Both the position numbers and the translations under genes were made by a program. Below, in pieces: positions 28,074 to 37,623 of a stretch of DNA of 64,000 nucleotides. Under the pieces are notes generated by a model. It was not told the DNA's origin. It ran no database searches and saw only the letters and a program-made list of their open reading frames with translations. This DNA comes from Chitinophaga sp. YR573. Its GTDB lineage: Bacteria > Bacteroidota > Bacteroidia > Chitinophagales > Chitinophagaceae. Location of the stretch: positions 823,199 through 887,198 of the forward strand of contig NZ_FOJF01000001.1 of NCBI RefSeq assembly GCF_900110995.1, given 5' to 3'. How positions within the stretch are numbered: position 1 is the stretch's first letter; every line of letters starts with the position of its first letter.

Positions 28074-29468
28074 TTATAAACCGATATAGTCTCTTGAATG
28101 ATCGCGGAACACACTGTGATAATGGATCTGGCTTGGATATACAACCCCTGTCTGGCATATAAATTCAATCCATACGCTAGGTCCGTCGATGCGAACATAA
28201 TCCGTATTGGTGGTAAAGAAGGAGCTGGCATTACCGGAAGTTCCGCTGGTATTACTCGCATAACAAACATAAGTATTGGCCAACTCATTGGTATAAATGG
28301 TGGTAAACGCGGCAGCAGAAGTGGCATCCAGATCATTTATCCATGGCACCATTGCCGCAAGTACCTTCGCCTGAGCAGCCGTGCTGAGTGTGCTTACCTG
28401 TATACCTTGTTTGGTTGTAGGAAAAGTATTGGTGGTGCTTCCGGGAACCATCGTCACATCCGAAAATGTACCTGAAATTTTCGCGCTGCTTAGTTCAGCA
28501 GAGGTAAAAGATGCCAGCATATTGGCCATAACAGATTGCTCGGATGCTAATGGAGTGATTACTGCTCCACCCGCTGTGGTCCAGCTTTTTGGCTCGACTC
28601 CCTGATGTGAAGGCGTAATACTGATTGTAGCACCGGCATTGTATGTAATATTACCTGCATAATGGTGACCTCCAAACTGTAGCATCCATTTGCCGGTTGT
28701 ACTCGGCGTACCCAAAAAGCAGATAACATATTGCCCTTTACTATAACCGCTACTGCTACTTACCACACCTAAAAGGGAATCTGTTTCATTTATTTTATAA
28801 AACTCGTCGTACCCATCATCAGTAGTTGTGCCGGTCGCAGCCTGTATAACGGCCAATGCGGCAGCAAGCTGAGTGGCCGACAGACTGCTGAATGCAATGC
28901 CATCACGGCAGCTAAGCCCACACGGAAGATTGCTCCATAATTTGGCATTTGACAAACTAAGTGTTTGCACGACTTGTGCTTGTTGGGTGGTGGATAAAGT
29001 AGCTAAAAAGGCGTTAGCCAGACATACTACTTTCTCTACGCCCGTTACGGAAGAACAATCAGTTGTCGCAGTTCCGACAGTTACTGAGAAGGAACAGGAC
29101 TGACCTCCAAATGTAATTGCAAAGCTAGCGGTCCCTGACGAAGTGGGGGTACCGGTAACATTATAAGTAATGTTTCCGGTGGCACTGGATAAAGTACCTG
29201 CAGCCAGGGTAGCAGTCAGGCCGGTAACTCCAGTGGAGGAAATCCCGCTGCCTGCGGAATAGCTTGCGCCGTTACCTCCTGTGTATGGCACTGTAGCGGT
29301 GCCACTGTAGACAGTATTGGCTACTGCTGCACTTGAAATAACAGCGGAGCTACATGTTAGTGCAGTAACAGTAGCGCTAGTTGTAGGATTTTCCGTAGAA
29401 CTTTTCTTACAGGCAAAGAATAAACCTGTACTTATAAAAAGTACTACAAAGGAAATGATGATTTTCAT
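28074..29468 (-). CDS. DUF3500 domain lipoprotein
   Basis: This 464-residue exported lipoprotein has signal peptide IISFVVLFISTGLFFACKKS with lipobox LFFAC. A Ser/Thr/Gly-rich region of about 100 residues with Ig-like strand patterns (SFAITFGGQSCSFSVTVG) follows. The C-terminal DUF3500 region contains GKWMLQFGGHHYAGNITYNA and ITPSHQGVEPKSW, family hallmarks. Its function is unknown. MRM at 29474 is an alternative start. It heads the minus-strand unit with HupE and LytS/LytTR, and I see no terminator between them. Confidence 0.82.
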   Translation of the reverse strand: MKIIISFVVLFISTGLFFACKKSSTENPTTSATVTALTCSSAVISSAAVANTVYSGTATVPYTGGNGASYSAGSGISSTGVTGLTATLAAGTLSSATGNITYNVTGTPTSSGTASFAITFGGQSCSFSVTVGTATTDCSSVTGVEKVVCLANAFLATLSTTQQAQVVQTLSLSNAKLWSNLPCGLSCRDGIAFSSLSATQLAAALAVIQAATGTTTDDGYDEFYKINETDSLLGVVSSSSGYSKGQYVICFLGTPSTTGKWMLQFGGHHYAGNITYNAGATISITPSHQGVEPKSWTTAGGAVITPLASEQSVMANMLASFTSAELSSAKISGTFSDVTMVPGSTTNTFPTTKQGIQVSTLSTAAQAKVLAAMVPWINDLDATSAAAFTTIYTNELANTYVCYASNTSGTSGNASSFFTTNTDYVRIDGPSVWIEFICQTGVVYPSQIHYHSVFRDHSRDYIGL

Positions 29469-29754
29469 TCTCATGTTCACATAATTTAATATAGGTAACA
29501 AACTTCAGTGGTTTCTCGTTGAAGTAATGTTCTTTGGGGTAAAACAGCGAAATGTTGGGGTTAATTGCACATACTATATTCGCTCATATAGGACTAAACA
29601 CCCAATCTTGCATAATTTGGAAGTTGTCCATTGCTCCGGAAGCTGCAACACAAATACTTAGTATTGTCTCTATAAATAATTGTTTTATGGATATTCAGGT
29701 TTTGATTATAGTACAAACTGTGGGCATTTTCTGCATTACCGTACCTTTTTGAAA

Positions 29755-29762
29755 TATATTTG
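29755..29762 (+). promoter_or_regulatory. Candidate -7 element of the OmpR-type two-component operon
   Basis: TATATTTG fits TAnnTTTG and sits 27 nt before the regulator ATG. No TTG is found at a good -33 distance, so activation may be needed. Confidence 0.4.
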
Positions 29763-29788
29763 CATAACAGGATCATAATATAACTCTT

Positions 29789-30469
29789 ATGAAAATACTC
29801 GTTATTGAAGATGAAGAACGCGTAGCACAACTGATCAAACGGGGATTGGAAGAGCAATTTTATGAGGTAACTGTTGCTTATGATGGTGAATTAGGTAAAA
29901 AACTGGCATTAAAAAACAGTTTTGACCTGATCATAACTGACATTATACTCCCCAAAGTGAATGGACTGGATCTGTGCAAAGAGATCAGAAACGTATTACC
30001 GGATACCCCCATTATTATGCTTACCGCATTAGGGACCACCGATGACAAAGTAGAAGGGTTTGATGCAGGGGCAGATGATTATTTAGTAAAACCATTTGAC
30101 TTAAGAGAATTACATGTACGCATCCGCGCTTTATTAAAACGCAATAATGGGAAAAGCAATTCACAGGGCTTTATATTAAAATATGCAGACCTTGAATTAA
30201 ACATACACACCAAAATTGTAAAACGGAGCAACAAAGAAATTTCTCTAACACCGAAAGAATTAAAATTGTTAGAATACATGATGCAAAACCCGGAAAGGGT
30301 TTTGTCAAGAACAGAAATTGCAGAAAAGGTTTGGGAAACTACATTCGACACAGGGACCAACTTTATCGATGTATACATTAATTACCTGCGTAAGAAAATA
30401 GACAAGGATTTTGATGTTAAACTCATTCACACCAAACCGGGTCTTGGTTTCATCTTTAAACAGGACTGA
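29789..30469 (+). CDS. OmpR-family response regulator, CusR-like
   Basis: This 226-residue regulator has a receiver domain (Asp in DLIITDIILPKVNGLDL near residue 51, Lys in DDYLVKPFDLREL near 101) and a C-terminal winged helix containing ISLTPKELKLLEYMMQNPER and NFIDVYINYLRKKIDKDF. It is followed after 2 nt by its kinase and then by a heavy-metal efflux operon, which is the layout of CusRS or CzcRS systems. The direct repeats at 31849-31887 are its likely target. Confidence 0.93.
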   Translation: MKILVIEDEERVAQLIKRGLEEQFYEVTVAYDGELGKKLALKNSFDLIITDIILPKVNGLDLCKEIRNVLPDTPIIMLTALGTTDDKVEGFDAGADDYLVKPFDLRELHVRIRALLKRNNGKSNSQGFILKYADLELNIHTKIVKRSNKEISLTPKELKLLEYMMQNPERVLSRTEIAEKVWETTFDTGTNFIDVYINYLRKKIDKDFDVKLIHTKPGLGFIFKQD

Positions 30470-30471
30470 CA

Positions 30472-31839
30472 ATGCAAATTAAAACAAGGCTTACCCTATT
30501 GTTTACTTCGTTGGTTGCGGCATTATTACTGGCGTTTGCATTAACTGTTTATTTCACTTCATCTGAGACCAGGGAAGATGAATATTTTAAAAGATTGAAA
30601 CAACAGGCAGCTACAAAAGCTAATCTTTTATTTGATACAAAGGTTGCCCCAACAGTCTTACAACTCATCTATAAAAATGCACCCAATGCTTTATTTCAGG
30701 AAGAAGTAGCCATTTACGATACTGCTTTTCATCTATTGTACCATGATGCAGTGGAAATAGATAAGGTGAAAGAAACACAGCATATGATAGACCATATCAT
30801 TGCACACAAAGAAATTCAATTTTACCTTGAAGATGTACAGGTAGTCGGTTTCCTATATGAACACAACGGGTTACATTATGTAATTACAGCAGCTGCAAAA
30901 GACGAGTACGGACTTACCAAACTTGCCAACCTTCGCAACACTATTATCATTGCCTTCCTTTTCTCTATAGTTATTATATTCTTTGTTGGGCAATTCCTGG
31001 CAAAAAAGGCATTACAACCCGTTTCATCACTGGTGCAAAAAGTAAAAAGGATCACCGTTACCAATCTTGATTTAAGAGTGGAAGAAGGTAACCGGAAAGA
31101 TGAAATCGCGGCACTTGCCATCACTTTTAACGAGATGCTCAACAGACTTGAAAGCTCTTTTGATGCACAAAAGCATTTCGTTTCCAATATTTCCCATGAA
31201 TTAAGAACACCGCTTACCGCAATGCTGGCAGAAATGCAGCTTACAATACAAAAAGAAAGAAGCAATACAGAATATCAACAGTCGATAGAGCATATCATTT
31301 CTGATATTCAGAAATTAATCCGACTTTCCAATAGTCTGCTGGATTTAGCAAAAGCCAGTTACGATCAGACAGAAATTTCATTTAGAGAAGTAAGACCGGA
31401 TGAAATTTTATTAGATGCCCGAAATGATGTGCTTCGCAATCAGCCAGACTATAAAGTAAATATCATTTTTGAAAAAGAAACTGAAAATGATGATTTCATT
31501 TCAATAAATGGCAATGAATATCTGTTAAAAGTAGCCTTTATAAACTTAATAGAAAACGGTTGTAAATTTTCTAACAACAAACAAAGTATAATTTCCATTT
31601 CTTACAATGACAAACAAATTATCCTGAGTTTTTCAGATAATGGTATTGGAATCAGTAATGAGGAATTACAACATATTTTCACTCCTTTTTACAGAGGGAC
31701 AAACAAAAAATTTGCAGAAGGTAATGGTATTGGGCTATTCCTCACCCAAAAAATCATTTCATTACATAATGGCAATCTTTCTGTTCTATCCAAAGAAAAC
31801 GAAGGCACAACCTTTACCCTTACATTGCCTCATATCTGA
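30472..31839 (+). CDS. Sensor histidine kinase, CusS-like
   Basis: The 455-residue kinase has a first membrane segment (LLFTSLVAALLLAFALTVYF), a periplasmic sensor of about 130 residues, and a second segment (IIIAFLFSIVIIFFVGQFL). A HAMP linker with VTNLDLRVEEGNRKDEI precedes the H box FVSNISHELRTPLTAMLAEM. The ATPase core has FINLIENGCKFSNN and FSDNGIGISNEEL. It should sense a metal or envelope signal and phosphorylate the preceding regulator. I cannot see which metal from the sensor domain. Confidence 0.92.
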   Translation: MQIKTRLTLLFTSLVAALLLAFALTVYFTSSETREDEYFKRLKQQAATKANLLFDTKVAPTVLQLIYKNAPNALFQEEVAIYDTAFHLLYHDAVEIDKVKETQHMIDHIIAHKEIQFYLEDVQVVGFLYEHNGLHYVITAAAKDEYGLTKLANLRNTIIIAFLFSIVIIFFVGQFLAKKALQPVSSLVQKVKRITVTNLDLRVEEGNRKDEIAALAITFNEMLNRLESSFDAQKHFVSNISHELRTPLTAMLAEMQLTIQKERSNTEYQQSIEHIISDIQKLIRLSNSLLDLAKASYDQTEISFREVRPDEILLDARNDVLRNQPDYKVNIIFEKETENDDFISINGNEYLLKVAFINLIENGCKFSNNKQSIISISYNDKQIILSFSDNGIGISNEELQHIFTPFYRGTNKKFAEGNGIGLFLTQKIISLHNGNLSVLSKENEGTTFTLTLPHI

Positions 31840-31848
31840 TATTCATTT

Positions 31849-31918
31849 CTCTAATGATTTTCTAATAACATTCTAAAGCAATTCTAACAGCCCCTTCCAT
31901 GGGGCTGTTTTAGTTTTG
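31849..31918 (+). promoter_or_regulatory. Phased direct repeats and -7 box ahead of the efflux operon
   Basis: Four copies of YTCTAA begin at 31849, 31860, 31871 and 31882, exactly 11 bp apart. The first has C in place of T. A TAGTTTTG box at 31911-31918 fits the Bacteroidota -7 consensus, with no TTG at -33, and the last repeat reaches into the -33 region. This is the layout expected for activation by an OmpR-family regulator bound on one face of the helix, upstream of the adaptor gene at 31957. Confidence 0.7.
31886..31913 (+). terminator. Hairpin between the two-component and efflux operons
   Basis: Arms AACAGCCCC and GGGGCTGTT surround TTCCAT and are followed by TTTAGTTTT. It should stop transcripts of the kinase gene. 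It overlaps the last phased repeat and lies inside the proposed promoter, so it could also be part of the control element. Confidence 0.65.
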
Positions 31919-31956
31919 CGGGGCAAACTCTCATTAAACAGATGCTCAATTAGAAA

Positions 31957-33066
31957 ATGAAAAGAGAAATATTATTGTTCAGTGGAATGCTCCTGATCAA
32001 CTACTCCTGCCATAGCCCTCAGGCTGAAACAGAAAAAAGTAATTATATCCTTCAGTGCGATACCATCATTATTCCGGCAAATTCAAACCTGCAAAACAAA
32101 CTTACAACAACAACTGTTCAAAGTGAGCCCTATCGTTTGCAAATGCTGACCACCGGTACGGTAAAAGCCATCCCAACCCAATATGCAGAAATTGCGCCTC
32201 CCTTTCAGGGACGGGTAACAAAATCATATTTACGGTTGGGCATGAAAACCACAGCTGAAACACCGCTGTTCGAAATAAGCTCGCCAGATTTTATTGCAGC
32301 ACAAAAGATTTTCTTCCAGGAGAAATCACAGATGCAACAGGCAGAAAAAACGCTGAAGCGCCAGCAGGATTTAATTGCCAATGGCGTAGGTACACAAAAG
32401 GATCTGGAAGAAGCGCAGACAGCTTACGACATAGAAAAGAAAGAGTATGAAAATGCTGTAATAGGTATTAAAATATTCAAAGCAGATCCCGATAAACTTT
32501 CATTAGGACAGGCATTAGTGGTTCATTCACCTATTGCAGGTGAGGTGATTGAAAACAAAGTAGTATTAGGTCAGTTCATAAAAGATGATGCAGCCAGTGT
32601 TGCCACTGTTGCAGAATTATCTAAGATCTGGATTGTTGGACAGGTAAAAGAAAAAGACATCCGCTTTGTCCATGAATTAGATGAATGCAATATTGAAATT
32701 GCGGCTCTACCCGAAGAACATATCCAGGGAAAAGTATATCATGTAAAGGAGATTGTCAATGAAGATACACGTAGCGTAGAGGTGTTGATAGCTGCTAATA
32801 ATACCAATCATACGCTCAAACCCGGCATGTACGTAACCGTAAATTTCATTGTTGCACCCGTTAATGCTATTCTTATTCCATCAAAAGCTTTGTTGCAGAT
32901 GAATGATGCCAGTTTCGTTTTCGTCGAAACTGCTGCGGGGAAATATGTAAAACGCAAAGTGGAAACAGCCGGTACACAAGGCGAAAGAATAGTTATTCAA
33001 TCAGGATTAAACAATGGAGATAAGATTGTTTCAGAAGGTAGTTTTTATCTCCTGGATGCAAAATAA
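31957..33066 (+). CDS. Efflux RND periplasmic adaptor subunit (CzcB/CusB type)
   Basis: This 369-residue membrane-fusion protein bridges the inner membrane RND pump and the TolC-like channel. The N-terminus LLFSGMLLINYSCHSPQ has a lipobox-like Cys near residue 18, so it is probably a lipoprotein. A lipoyl half-motif (IAPPFQGRVTKSYLRLG) precedes a coiled-coil hairpin (QQAEKTLKRQQDLIANGVGT) and the second lipoyl half (VVHSPIAGEVIENKVVLG). The C-terminal barrels end with VIQSGLNNGDKIVSEGSFYL. It is the first gene of a three-gene efflux operon. Confidence 0.93.
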   Translation: MKREILLFSGMLLINYSCHSPQAETEKSNYILQCDTIIIPANSNLQNKLTTTTVQSEPYRLQMLTTGTVKAIPTQYAEIAPPFQGRVTKSYLRLGMKTTAETPLFEISSPDFIAAQKIFFQEKSQMQQAEKTLKRQQDLIANGVGTQKDLEEAQTAYDIEKKEYENAVIGIKIFKADPDKLSLGQALVVHSPIAGEVIENKVVLGQFIKDDAASVATVAELSKIWIVGQVKEKDIRFVHELDECNIEIAALPEEHIQGKVYHVKEIVNEDTRSVEVLIAANNTNHTLKPGMYVTVNFIVAPVNAILIPSKALLQMNDASFVFVETAAGKYVKRKVETAGTQGERIVIQSGLNNGDKIVSEGSFYLLDAK

Positions 33067-33078
33067 AGTAAATCGTTC

Positions 33079-36000
33079 ATGAAGAAATTAATATTCACAG
33101 CAATAGAAAAACGTTGGCTTTTTGTTGCATTATTTGTACTCCTGGCCTGTTTCGGTTATTATTCATGGAAACAACTATCTGTTGAAGCCTATCCGGATAT
33201 TGCAGATGTTACTTCACAAGTAGTAACACAGGTGCCGGGGCTCGCAGCAGAAGAGGTAGAACAACAAATAACCATTCCAGTAGAAAGGGCTCTAAATGGT
33301 ATGCCCGGTATGCACGTAATGCGCAGTAAAAGCACGTTCGGGCTGTCTATCATTACTATTGTGTTTGAAGATGGTATTGAAGATTATTGGGCAAGACAAC
33401 GCATCACAGAAAGACTGAACGATGTGGATCTGCCTTATAACGCGAAACCAGGGTTAGACCCGCTTACCTCACCCATTGGTGAAATTTATCGTTATATCAT
33501 AGAGAGCAAAGGCCATGATCTCAGAGAAATCACAGACCTGCAGAACTGGAAGATTATTCCCCGCATTAAGCAGGTACCGGGTGTAGCCGACGTTACCAAC
33601 TTTGGTGGTATTACAACTCAATACCAGATAGAACTGGACCCAAGAAAATTAGAACAATATAAATTGTCCCTCACCGATGTACAAACTGCCATCAATAACA
33701 ACAATACCAATTCAGGAGGCAGTGTATTAACAAGAGGTGATCTGGGTTATGTGGTACGTGGCATTGGCCTTGTAAAAACGCTGGAAGGCTTAGGAAAGGT
33801 AGTGGTGAAATCAGTAAATGGAGTTCCCATATTCCTGAATGATGTAGGAACTTTAAAATACGGAAACCTGGAACGCAAAGGTATCTTAGGTTATACCGAC
33901 AGAAAGGTAAATTACAGCGAAGGTGATGAAGGCATTGTATTATTATTAAAAGGTCAGAACCCATCCAAAGTACTGGAAGGTATCCATACTGCTGTTGAGG
34001 ACCTTAATAAAAACATCTTACCTGAAGGTGTAAGCATCCGGCCGTATATAGACAGAACCAACCTGGTTGACACCACCCTGCATACAGTATCGCATACGCT
34101 ACTGGAAGGAATGAGTCTGGTAATTATTGTGCTGATCGTTTTTCTCGGTAACTGGCGTGGGGCATTAATTGTGGCCATCACCATTCCATTAGCGTTATTG
34201 ATCGCATTCATCCTGATGCACTTTACAAATATTCCGGCAAACCTGCTTTCGCTTGGTGCTATCGACTTTGGGATTATAGTGGATGGTGCCATTGTAATGA
34301 TGGAAACCATTTTGAAAAAGAGAGAGGAAAGTCCTACGGAAGAATTGCAGGAAACCACCATAGGGCAAAGGGCACTGGCAGTAGCCAAACCCATCTTGTT
34401 CTCCACCGTTATCATCATTACTGCTTACCTGCCCCTGTTCTCTTTTGAAAGGGTAGAAAAGAAACTGTTTACCCCAATGGCTTTTACTGTTGGTTTTGCA
34501 TTGTTGGGTGCATTGGCGGTTGCATTGCTATTAATACCAGGATTGGCTTATGCGGTCTACCGGAAGCCACGCAAATTATTCCATAATAAATGGCTGGAAA
34601 AATTAACCAAAGCCTATTTTGAAGGTGGTAAAAAAGTAATGAAGACTCCCCAACGGGTATTCATCCCTTTGGTACTTGTTTTAATCAGTGCAGTTATTCT
34701 TTCCATCACCGTAGGTAAAGATTTTTTACCCCCTTTGGATGAAGGTTCTATTTGGTTGCAGGTGCAACTGCCTCCCGGTGTATCATTACAGAAATCGAAA
34801 GAAATGAGTGATACGTTACGGCAACATACCATGAAGTATAGCGAAGTAACCTATATGATGGTGCAGGCAGGGCGTAACGATGATGGTACAGATCCATGGA
34901 CAGCCTCACACTTTGAATGCAGCATTGGCATCAAGCCTTATAGTGAGTGGAAGAACGGGAGGACAAAAGCCGACCTGATTAACGACCTGGCCAAAGAATA
35001 TGCAACCATGCCGGGGTACAGTGTTGGGTTCAGTCAGCCTATGATCGATGGTGTAATGGATAAAATTGCAGGCGCACACAGCGAACTGGTGGTAAAAATA
35101 TATGGGGATGATTTTAAAGAAACACGCCAGATTGCTGAAAACGTCATGACCACCATTAAAAGCATTAAAGGTGCTGTAGATGTAGCCATCGACCAGGAAC
35201 CCCCATTGCCTCAATTGCAGATCTCTGTTGACAGAGACGCAGTGGCCCGCTATGGACTGAATGTAACAGATGTGGCAGAACTGATTGAAGTAGCTATTGG
35301 CGGGAAAGCTATATCCCAGGTATTTGTTGGCAATAAAGTGTATGACGTTATCTGTCGCTATAATGAAGAAAGCCGTAATACACCTGAGAAAATTTCCAAC
35401 CTGATGCTCACTTCACAAACAGGAGCAAAAATTCCTTTGTCGCAAATTGCAACGGTAAAAACTGCTACCGGGGAAAGCACCATTACAAGGGAATTAAACA
35501 AAAGGCATTTGACCGTGAAACTCAATTTACGTGGCAATGATCTGACAGCTTTTTTAAAGGAAGCACAGAGCAAAATTGAACGTACCGTAAAGTACGATCA
35601 TGAAAAATACAATATCAAATGGGGCGGGCAATTTGAAAATCAGAACAGGGCTTATGCAAAGCTGATGATAATTGTTCCACTGGCACTGGCCATCATGTTT
35701 TTATTGCTTTATGGTGCATTCGGTAAATTCCGCCAGGCAGGGCTGATCTTATCCATTGTGCCACTGGCATTGTTCGGGGGGATGCTGGCATTGAACATCA
35801 GAGGCATGACATTGAATGTTTCTTCAGCAGTGGGTTTCATTGCATTGTTTGGTGTAGCCATACAAAATGGTGTGATATTGATTTCGCATATAAACGACCT
35901 GCGAAAACAAGGCTACGATTTACTTAAAGCTGTTGTGGAAGGGGCTGAAGACCGTTTCCGTCCTGTATTAATGACCGCCACCGTTGCAGCATTGGGTTTG

Positions 36001-36183
36001 TTACCCGCATCCCTGGCAACGGGCATCGGTTCTGATGTACAAAGACCACTGGCAACCGTGATCGTATATGGTCTTTTTGTGGCAACCGCCATTACACTAT
36101 TTGTTTTACCGGCCTTATACTATATGATGGAAAATAAATGGGGGAAGGACGATTATAAACAAGCTTCATCATCTAATGAATAA
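33079..36183 (+). CDS. Heavy-metal efflux RND transporter (CzcA/CusA family)
   Basis: At 1034 residues it is the size of HME-RND pumps. The first membrane segment is followed by a porter domain with PDIADVTSQVVTQVPGLAAE and PVERALNGMPGMHVMRSKST. The proton-relay helix reads GAIDFGIIVDGAIVMMETIL, near residue 400, with both Asp and the Glu typical of HME pumps. A second set of TM helices ends near residue 1020. The periplasmic segment GFSQPMIDGVMDKIAGAHSE is a usual HME feature. It exports divalent or monovalent metal ions by proton exchange. Which metal cannot be read from the sequence. It starts 12 nt after the adaptor gene. Confidence 0.95.
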   Translation: MKKLIFTAIEKRWLFVALFVLLACFGYYSWKQLSVEAYPDIADVTSQVVTQVPGLAAEEVEQQITIPVERALNGMPGMHVMRSKSTFGLSIITIVFEDGIEDYWARQRITERLNDVDLPYNAKPGLDPLTSPIGEIYRYIIESKGHDLREITDLQNWKIIPRIKQVPGVADVTNFGGITTQYQIELDPRKLEQYKLSLTDVQTAINNNNTNSGGSVLTRGDLGYVVRGIGLVKTLEGLGKVVVKSVNGVPIFLNDVGTLKYGNLERKGILGYTDRKVNYSEGDEGIVLLLKGQNPSKVLEGIHTAVEDLNKNILPEGVSIRPYIDRTNLVDTTLHTVSHTLLEGMSLVIIVLIVFLGNWRGALIVAITIPLALLIAFILMHFTNIPANLLSLGAIDFGIIVDGAIVMMETILKKREESPTEELQETTIGQRALAVAKPILFSTVIIITAYLPLFSFERVEKKLFTPMAFTVGFALLGALAVALLLIPGLAYAVYRKPRKLFHNKWLEKLTKAYFEGGKKVMKTPQRVFIPLVLVLISAVILSITVGKDFLPPLDEGSIWLQVQLPPGVSLQKSKEMSDTLRQHTMKYSEVTYMMVQAGRNDDGTDPWTASHFECSIGIKPYSEWKNGRTKADLINDLAKEYATMPGYSVGFSQPMIDGVMDKIAGAHSELVVKIYGDDFKETRQIAENVMTTIKSIKGAVDVAIDQEPPLPQLQISVDRDAVARYGLNVTDVAELIEVAIGGKAISQVFVGNKVYDVICRYNEESRNTPEKISNLMLTSQTGAKIPLSQIATVKTATGESTITRELNKRHLTVKLNLRGNDLTAFLKEAQSKIERTVKYDHEKYNIKWGGQFENQNRAYAKLMIIVPLALAIMFLLLYGAFGKFRQAGLILSIVPLALFGGMLALNIRGMTLNVSSAVGFIALFGVAIQNGVILISHINDLRKQGYDLLKAVVEGAEDRFRPVLMTATVAALGLLPASLATGIGSDVQRPLATVIVYGLFVATAITLFVLPALYYMMENKWGKDDYKQASSSNE

Positions 36184-36191
36184 ATAAGTTC

Positions 36192-37469
36192 ATGCAAAAA
36201 TATATTTTATCAATGTGGATAATCCTGTGCATCTGCATGACAGCACATGCACAATTGGATACGGGTTTCGTGCAAACAAAACTATCACTCACCCAATATT
36301 TAAGTTTGGTGGGCAGGCAAAACCTCAGTTATGCAGCACAGCAATACAATGTCAATATTGCGGAAGCTGGTATTGAATCTGCCAAAGTTTTTCCTGATCC
36401 TCAATTAACTTTTGGGGCTTATGATAATCAACAATCAAGTAAACATCTGGGGCAGGGCTATAATGCTGGTATTGGTACCACTTTAGAATTAGGAGGTAAA
36501 CGCAAGTCAAGAATTGATCTTGCACAAAGCCAGGTGTTATTAAGCAAAGCCCTGCTACAGGATTATTTCCGCAACCTTCAGGCAGATGCCTCCATTGCAT
36601 ATTTTAATGCTTTGCAGCAATATAATCTGTTAGAGGTACAGCAAAATTCTTATGCCACCATGGCACAACTGGCTGATGCAGATGCTATCCGTTTTAAGTT
36701 AGGTGCTATTACAGAGGTGGATGCAAGGCAATCAAAATTAGAAGCAGGTAGTTTATTGAACAGCCTTTATCAAAACGAAGCCGATTGGAAAACTGCTTTA
36801 GTGCAACTAAGCATTAATACAGGCAAAGCACAGTCCGATACATTACTTACTCCCATATCGGATTCAGATAACCTGGAAAGGGATTTTGCATTGGGTACTT
36901 TAATTATCAATGCACAGAATAACAGGGCTGATGTTGTGGCAGCAATCAATAATAAAACTGTTGCCGATAAAAATTTACAGTTGATCAGAGCCAACAGGAA
37001 AATTGATCTGGGCATTTCAGCGGGTGTACAATATAGTGGTGAAGCTACTAATGACATAGCCCCTACCCCAGCCTACAGAAGCATCAATGCGGGCATTTCC
37101 ATTCCTTTAAAGTTCTCCAACAGGTATAAAGGTGAGATGAAAGCTGCGCAATATTCCATCAGGCAATCAGCAGTTCAATATGACCAGGTATTATTGCAAA
37201 TTCAGACAGAAGTAACACAATCCTACTTCAATTATAAAGCAGCACAAAAACAGGTATCACAATTTAAAAGTGGTTTGCTCACTGAAGCGCAAAAAGTATT
37301 AACAGGCAAAATATACAGTTATAAACGTGGAGAAACTTCTTTACTGGAAGTATTAAATGCCCAACGTACTTACAACGACGTGCAACAAAACTATTATCAA
37401 TCATTATTTAATTATGCCGCTGCATTGGTAAATCTGGAACGTTCAGCAGGTATTTGGGATATACAATAA
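36192..37469 (+). CDS. TolC family outer membrane efflux protein
   Basis: This 425-residue outer membrane channel has signal peptide YILSMWIILCICMTAHAQ, followed by the two OEP repeats: NLSYAAQQYNVNIAEAGIES and SKVFPDPQL-like first repeat, and GISIPLKFSNRYKGEMKAAQ in the second. It completes the adaptor-pump-channel trio. The gene begins 8 nt after the RND stop. A terminator of the GCCTTCAAA family follows at 37485. Confidence 0.92.
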   Translation: MQKYILSMWIILCICMTAHAQLDTGFVQTKLSLTQYLSLVGRQNLSYAAQQYNVNIAEAGIESAKVFPDPQLTFGAYDNQQSSKHLGQGYNAGIGTTLELGGKRKSRIDLAQSQVLLSKALLQDYFRNLQADASIAYFNALQQYNLLEVQQNSYATMAQLADADAIRFKLGAITEVDARQSKLEAGSLLNSLYQNEADWKTALVQLSINTGKAQSDTLLTPISDSDNLERDFALGTLIINAQNNRADVVAAINNKTVADKNLQLIRANRKIDLGISAGVQYSGEATNDIAPTPAYRSINAGISIPLKFSNRYKGEMKAAQYSIRQSAVQYDQVLLQIQTEVTQSYFNYKAAQKQVSQFKSGLLTEAQKVLTGKIYSYKRGETSLLEVLNAQRTYNDVQQNYYQSLFNYAAALVNLERSAGIWDIQ

Positions 37470-37484
37470 GACTTATCAAGCTTT

Positions 37485-37519
37485 AAAGCCTTCAAATCTT
37501 TCGGTTTGAAGGCTTTTTT
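37485..37519 (+). terminator. Terminator of the efflux operon (GCCTTCAAA family)
   Basis: A 12-bp stem of AAAGCCTTCAAA/TTTGAAGGCTTT closes over TCTTTCGG and ends in a T6 tract. The lead-in CAAGCTTTAAAGCC from 37478 matches the tRNA-Asp terminator family. Confidence 0.88.
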
Positions 37520-37623
37520 ATTTAAATAAAATCCTTTTCAATTATTCGTATTTTTAATATCGATGGGAAAGCACCTGATTATATTTTTCACCTCATATTC
37601 ACAATCTTTAAATACCTCTTACG

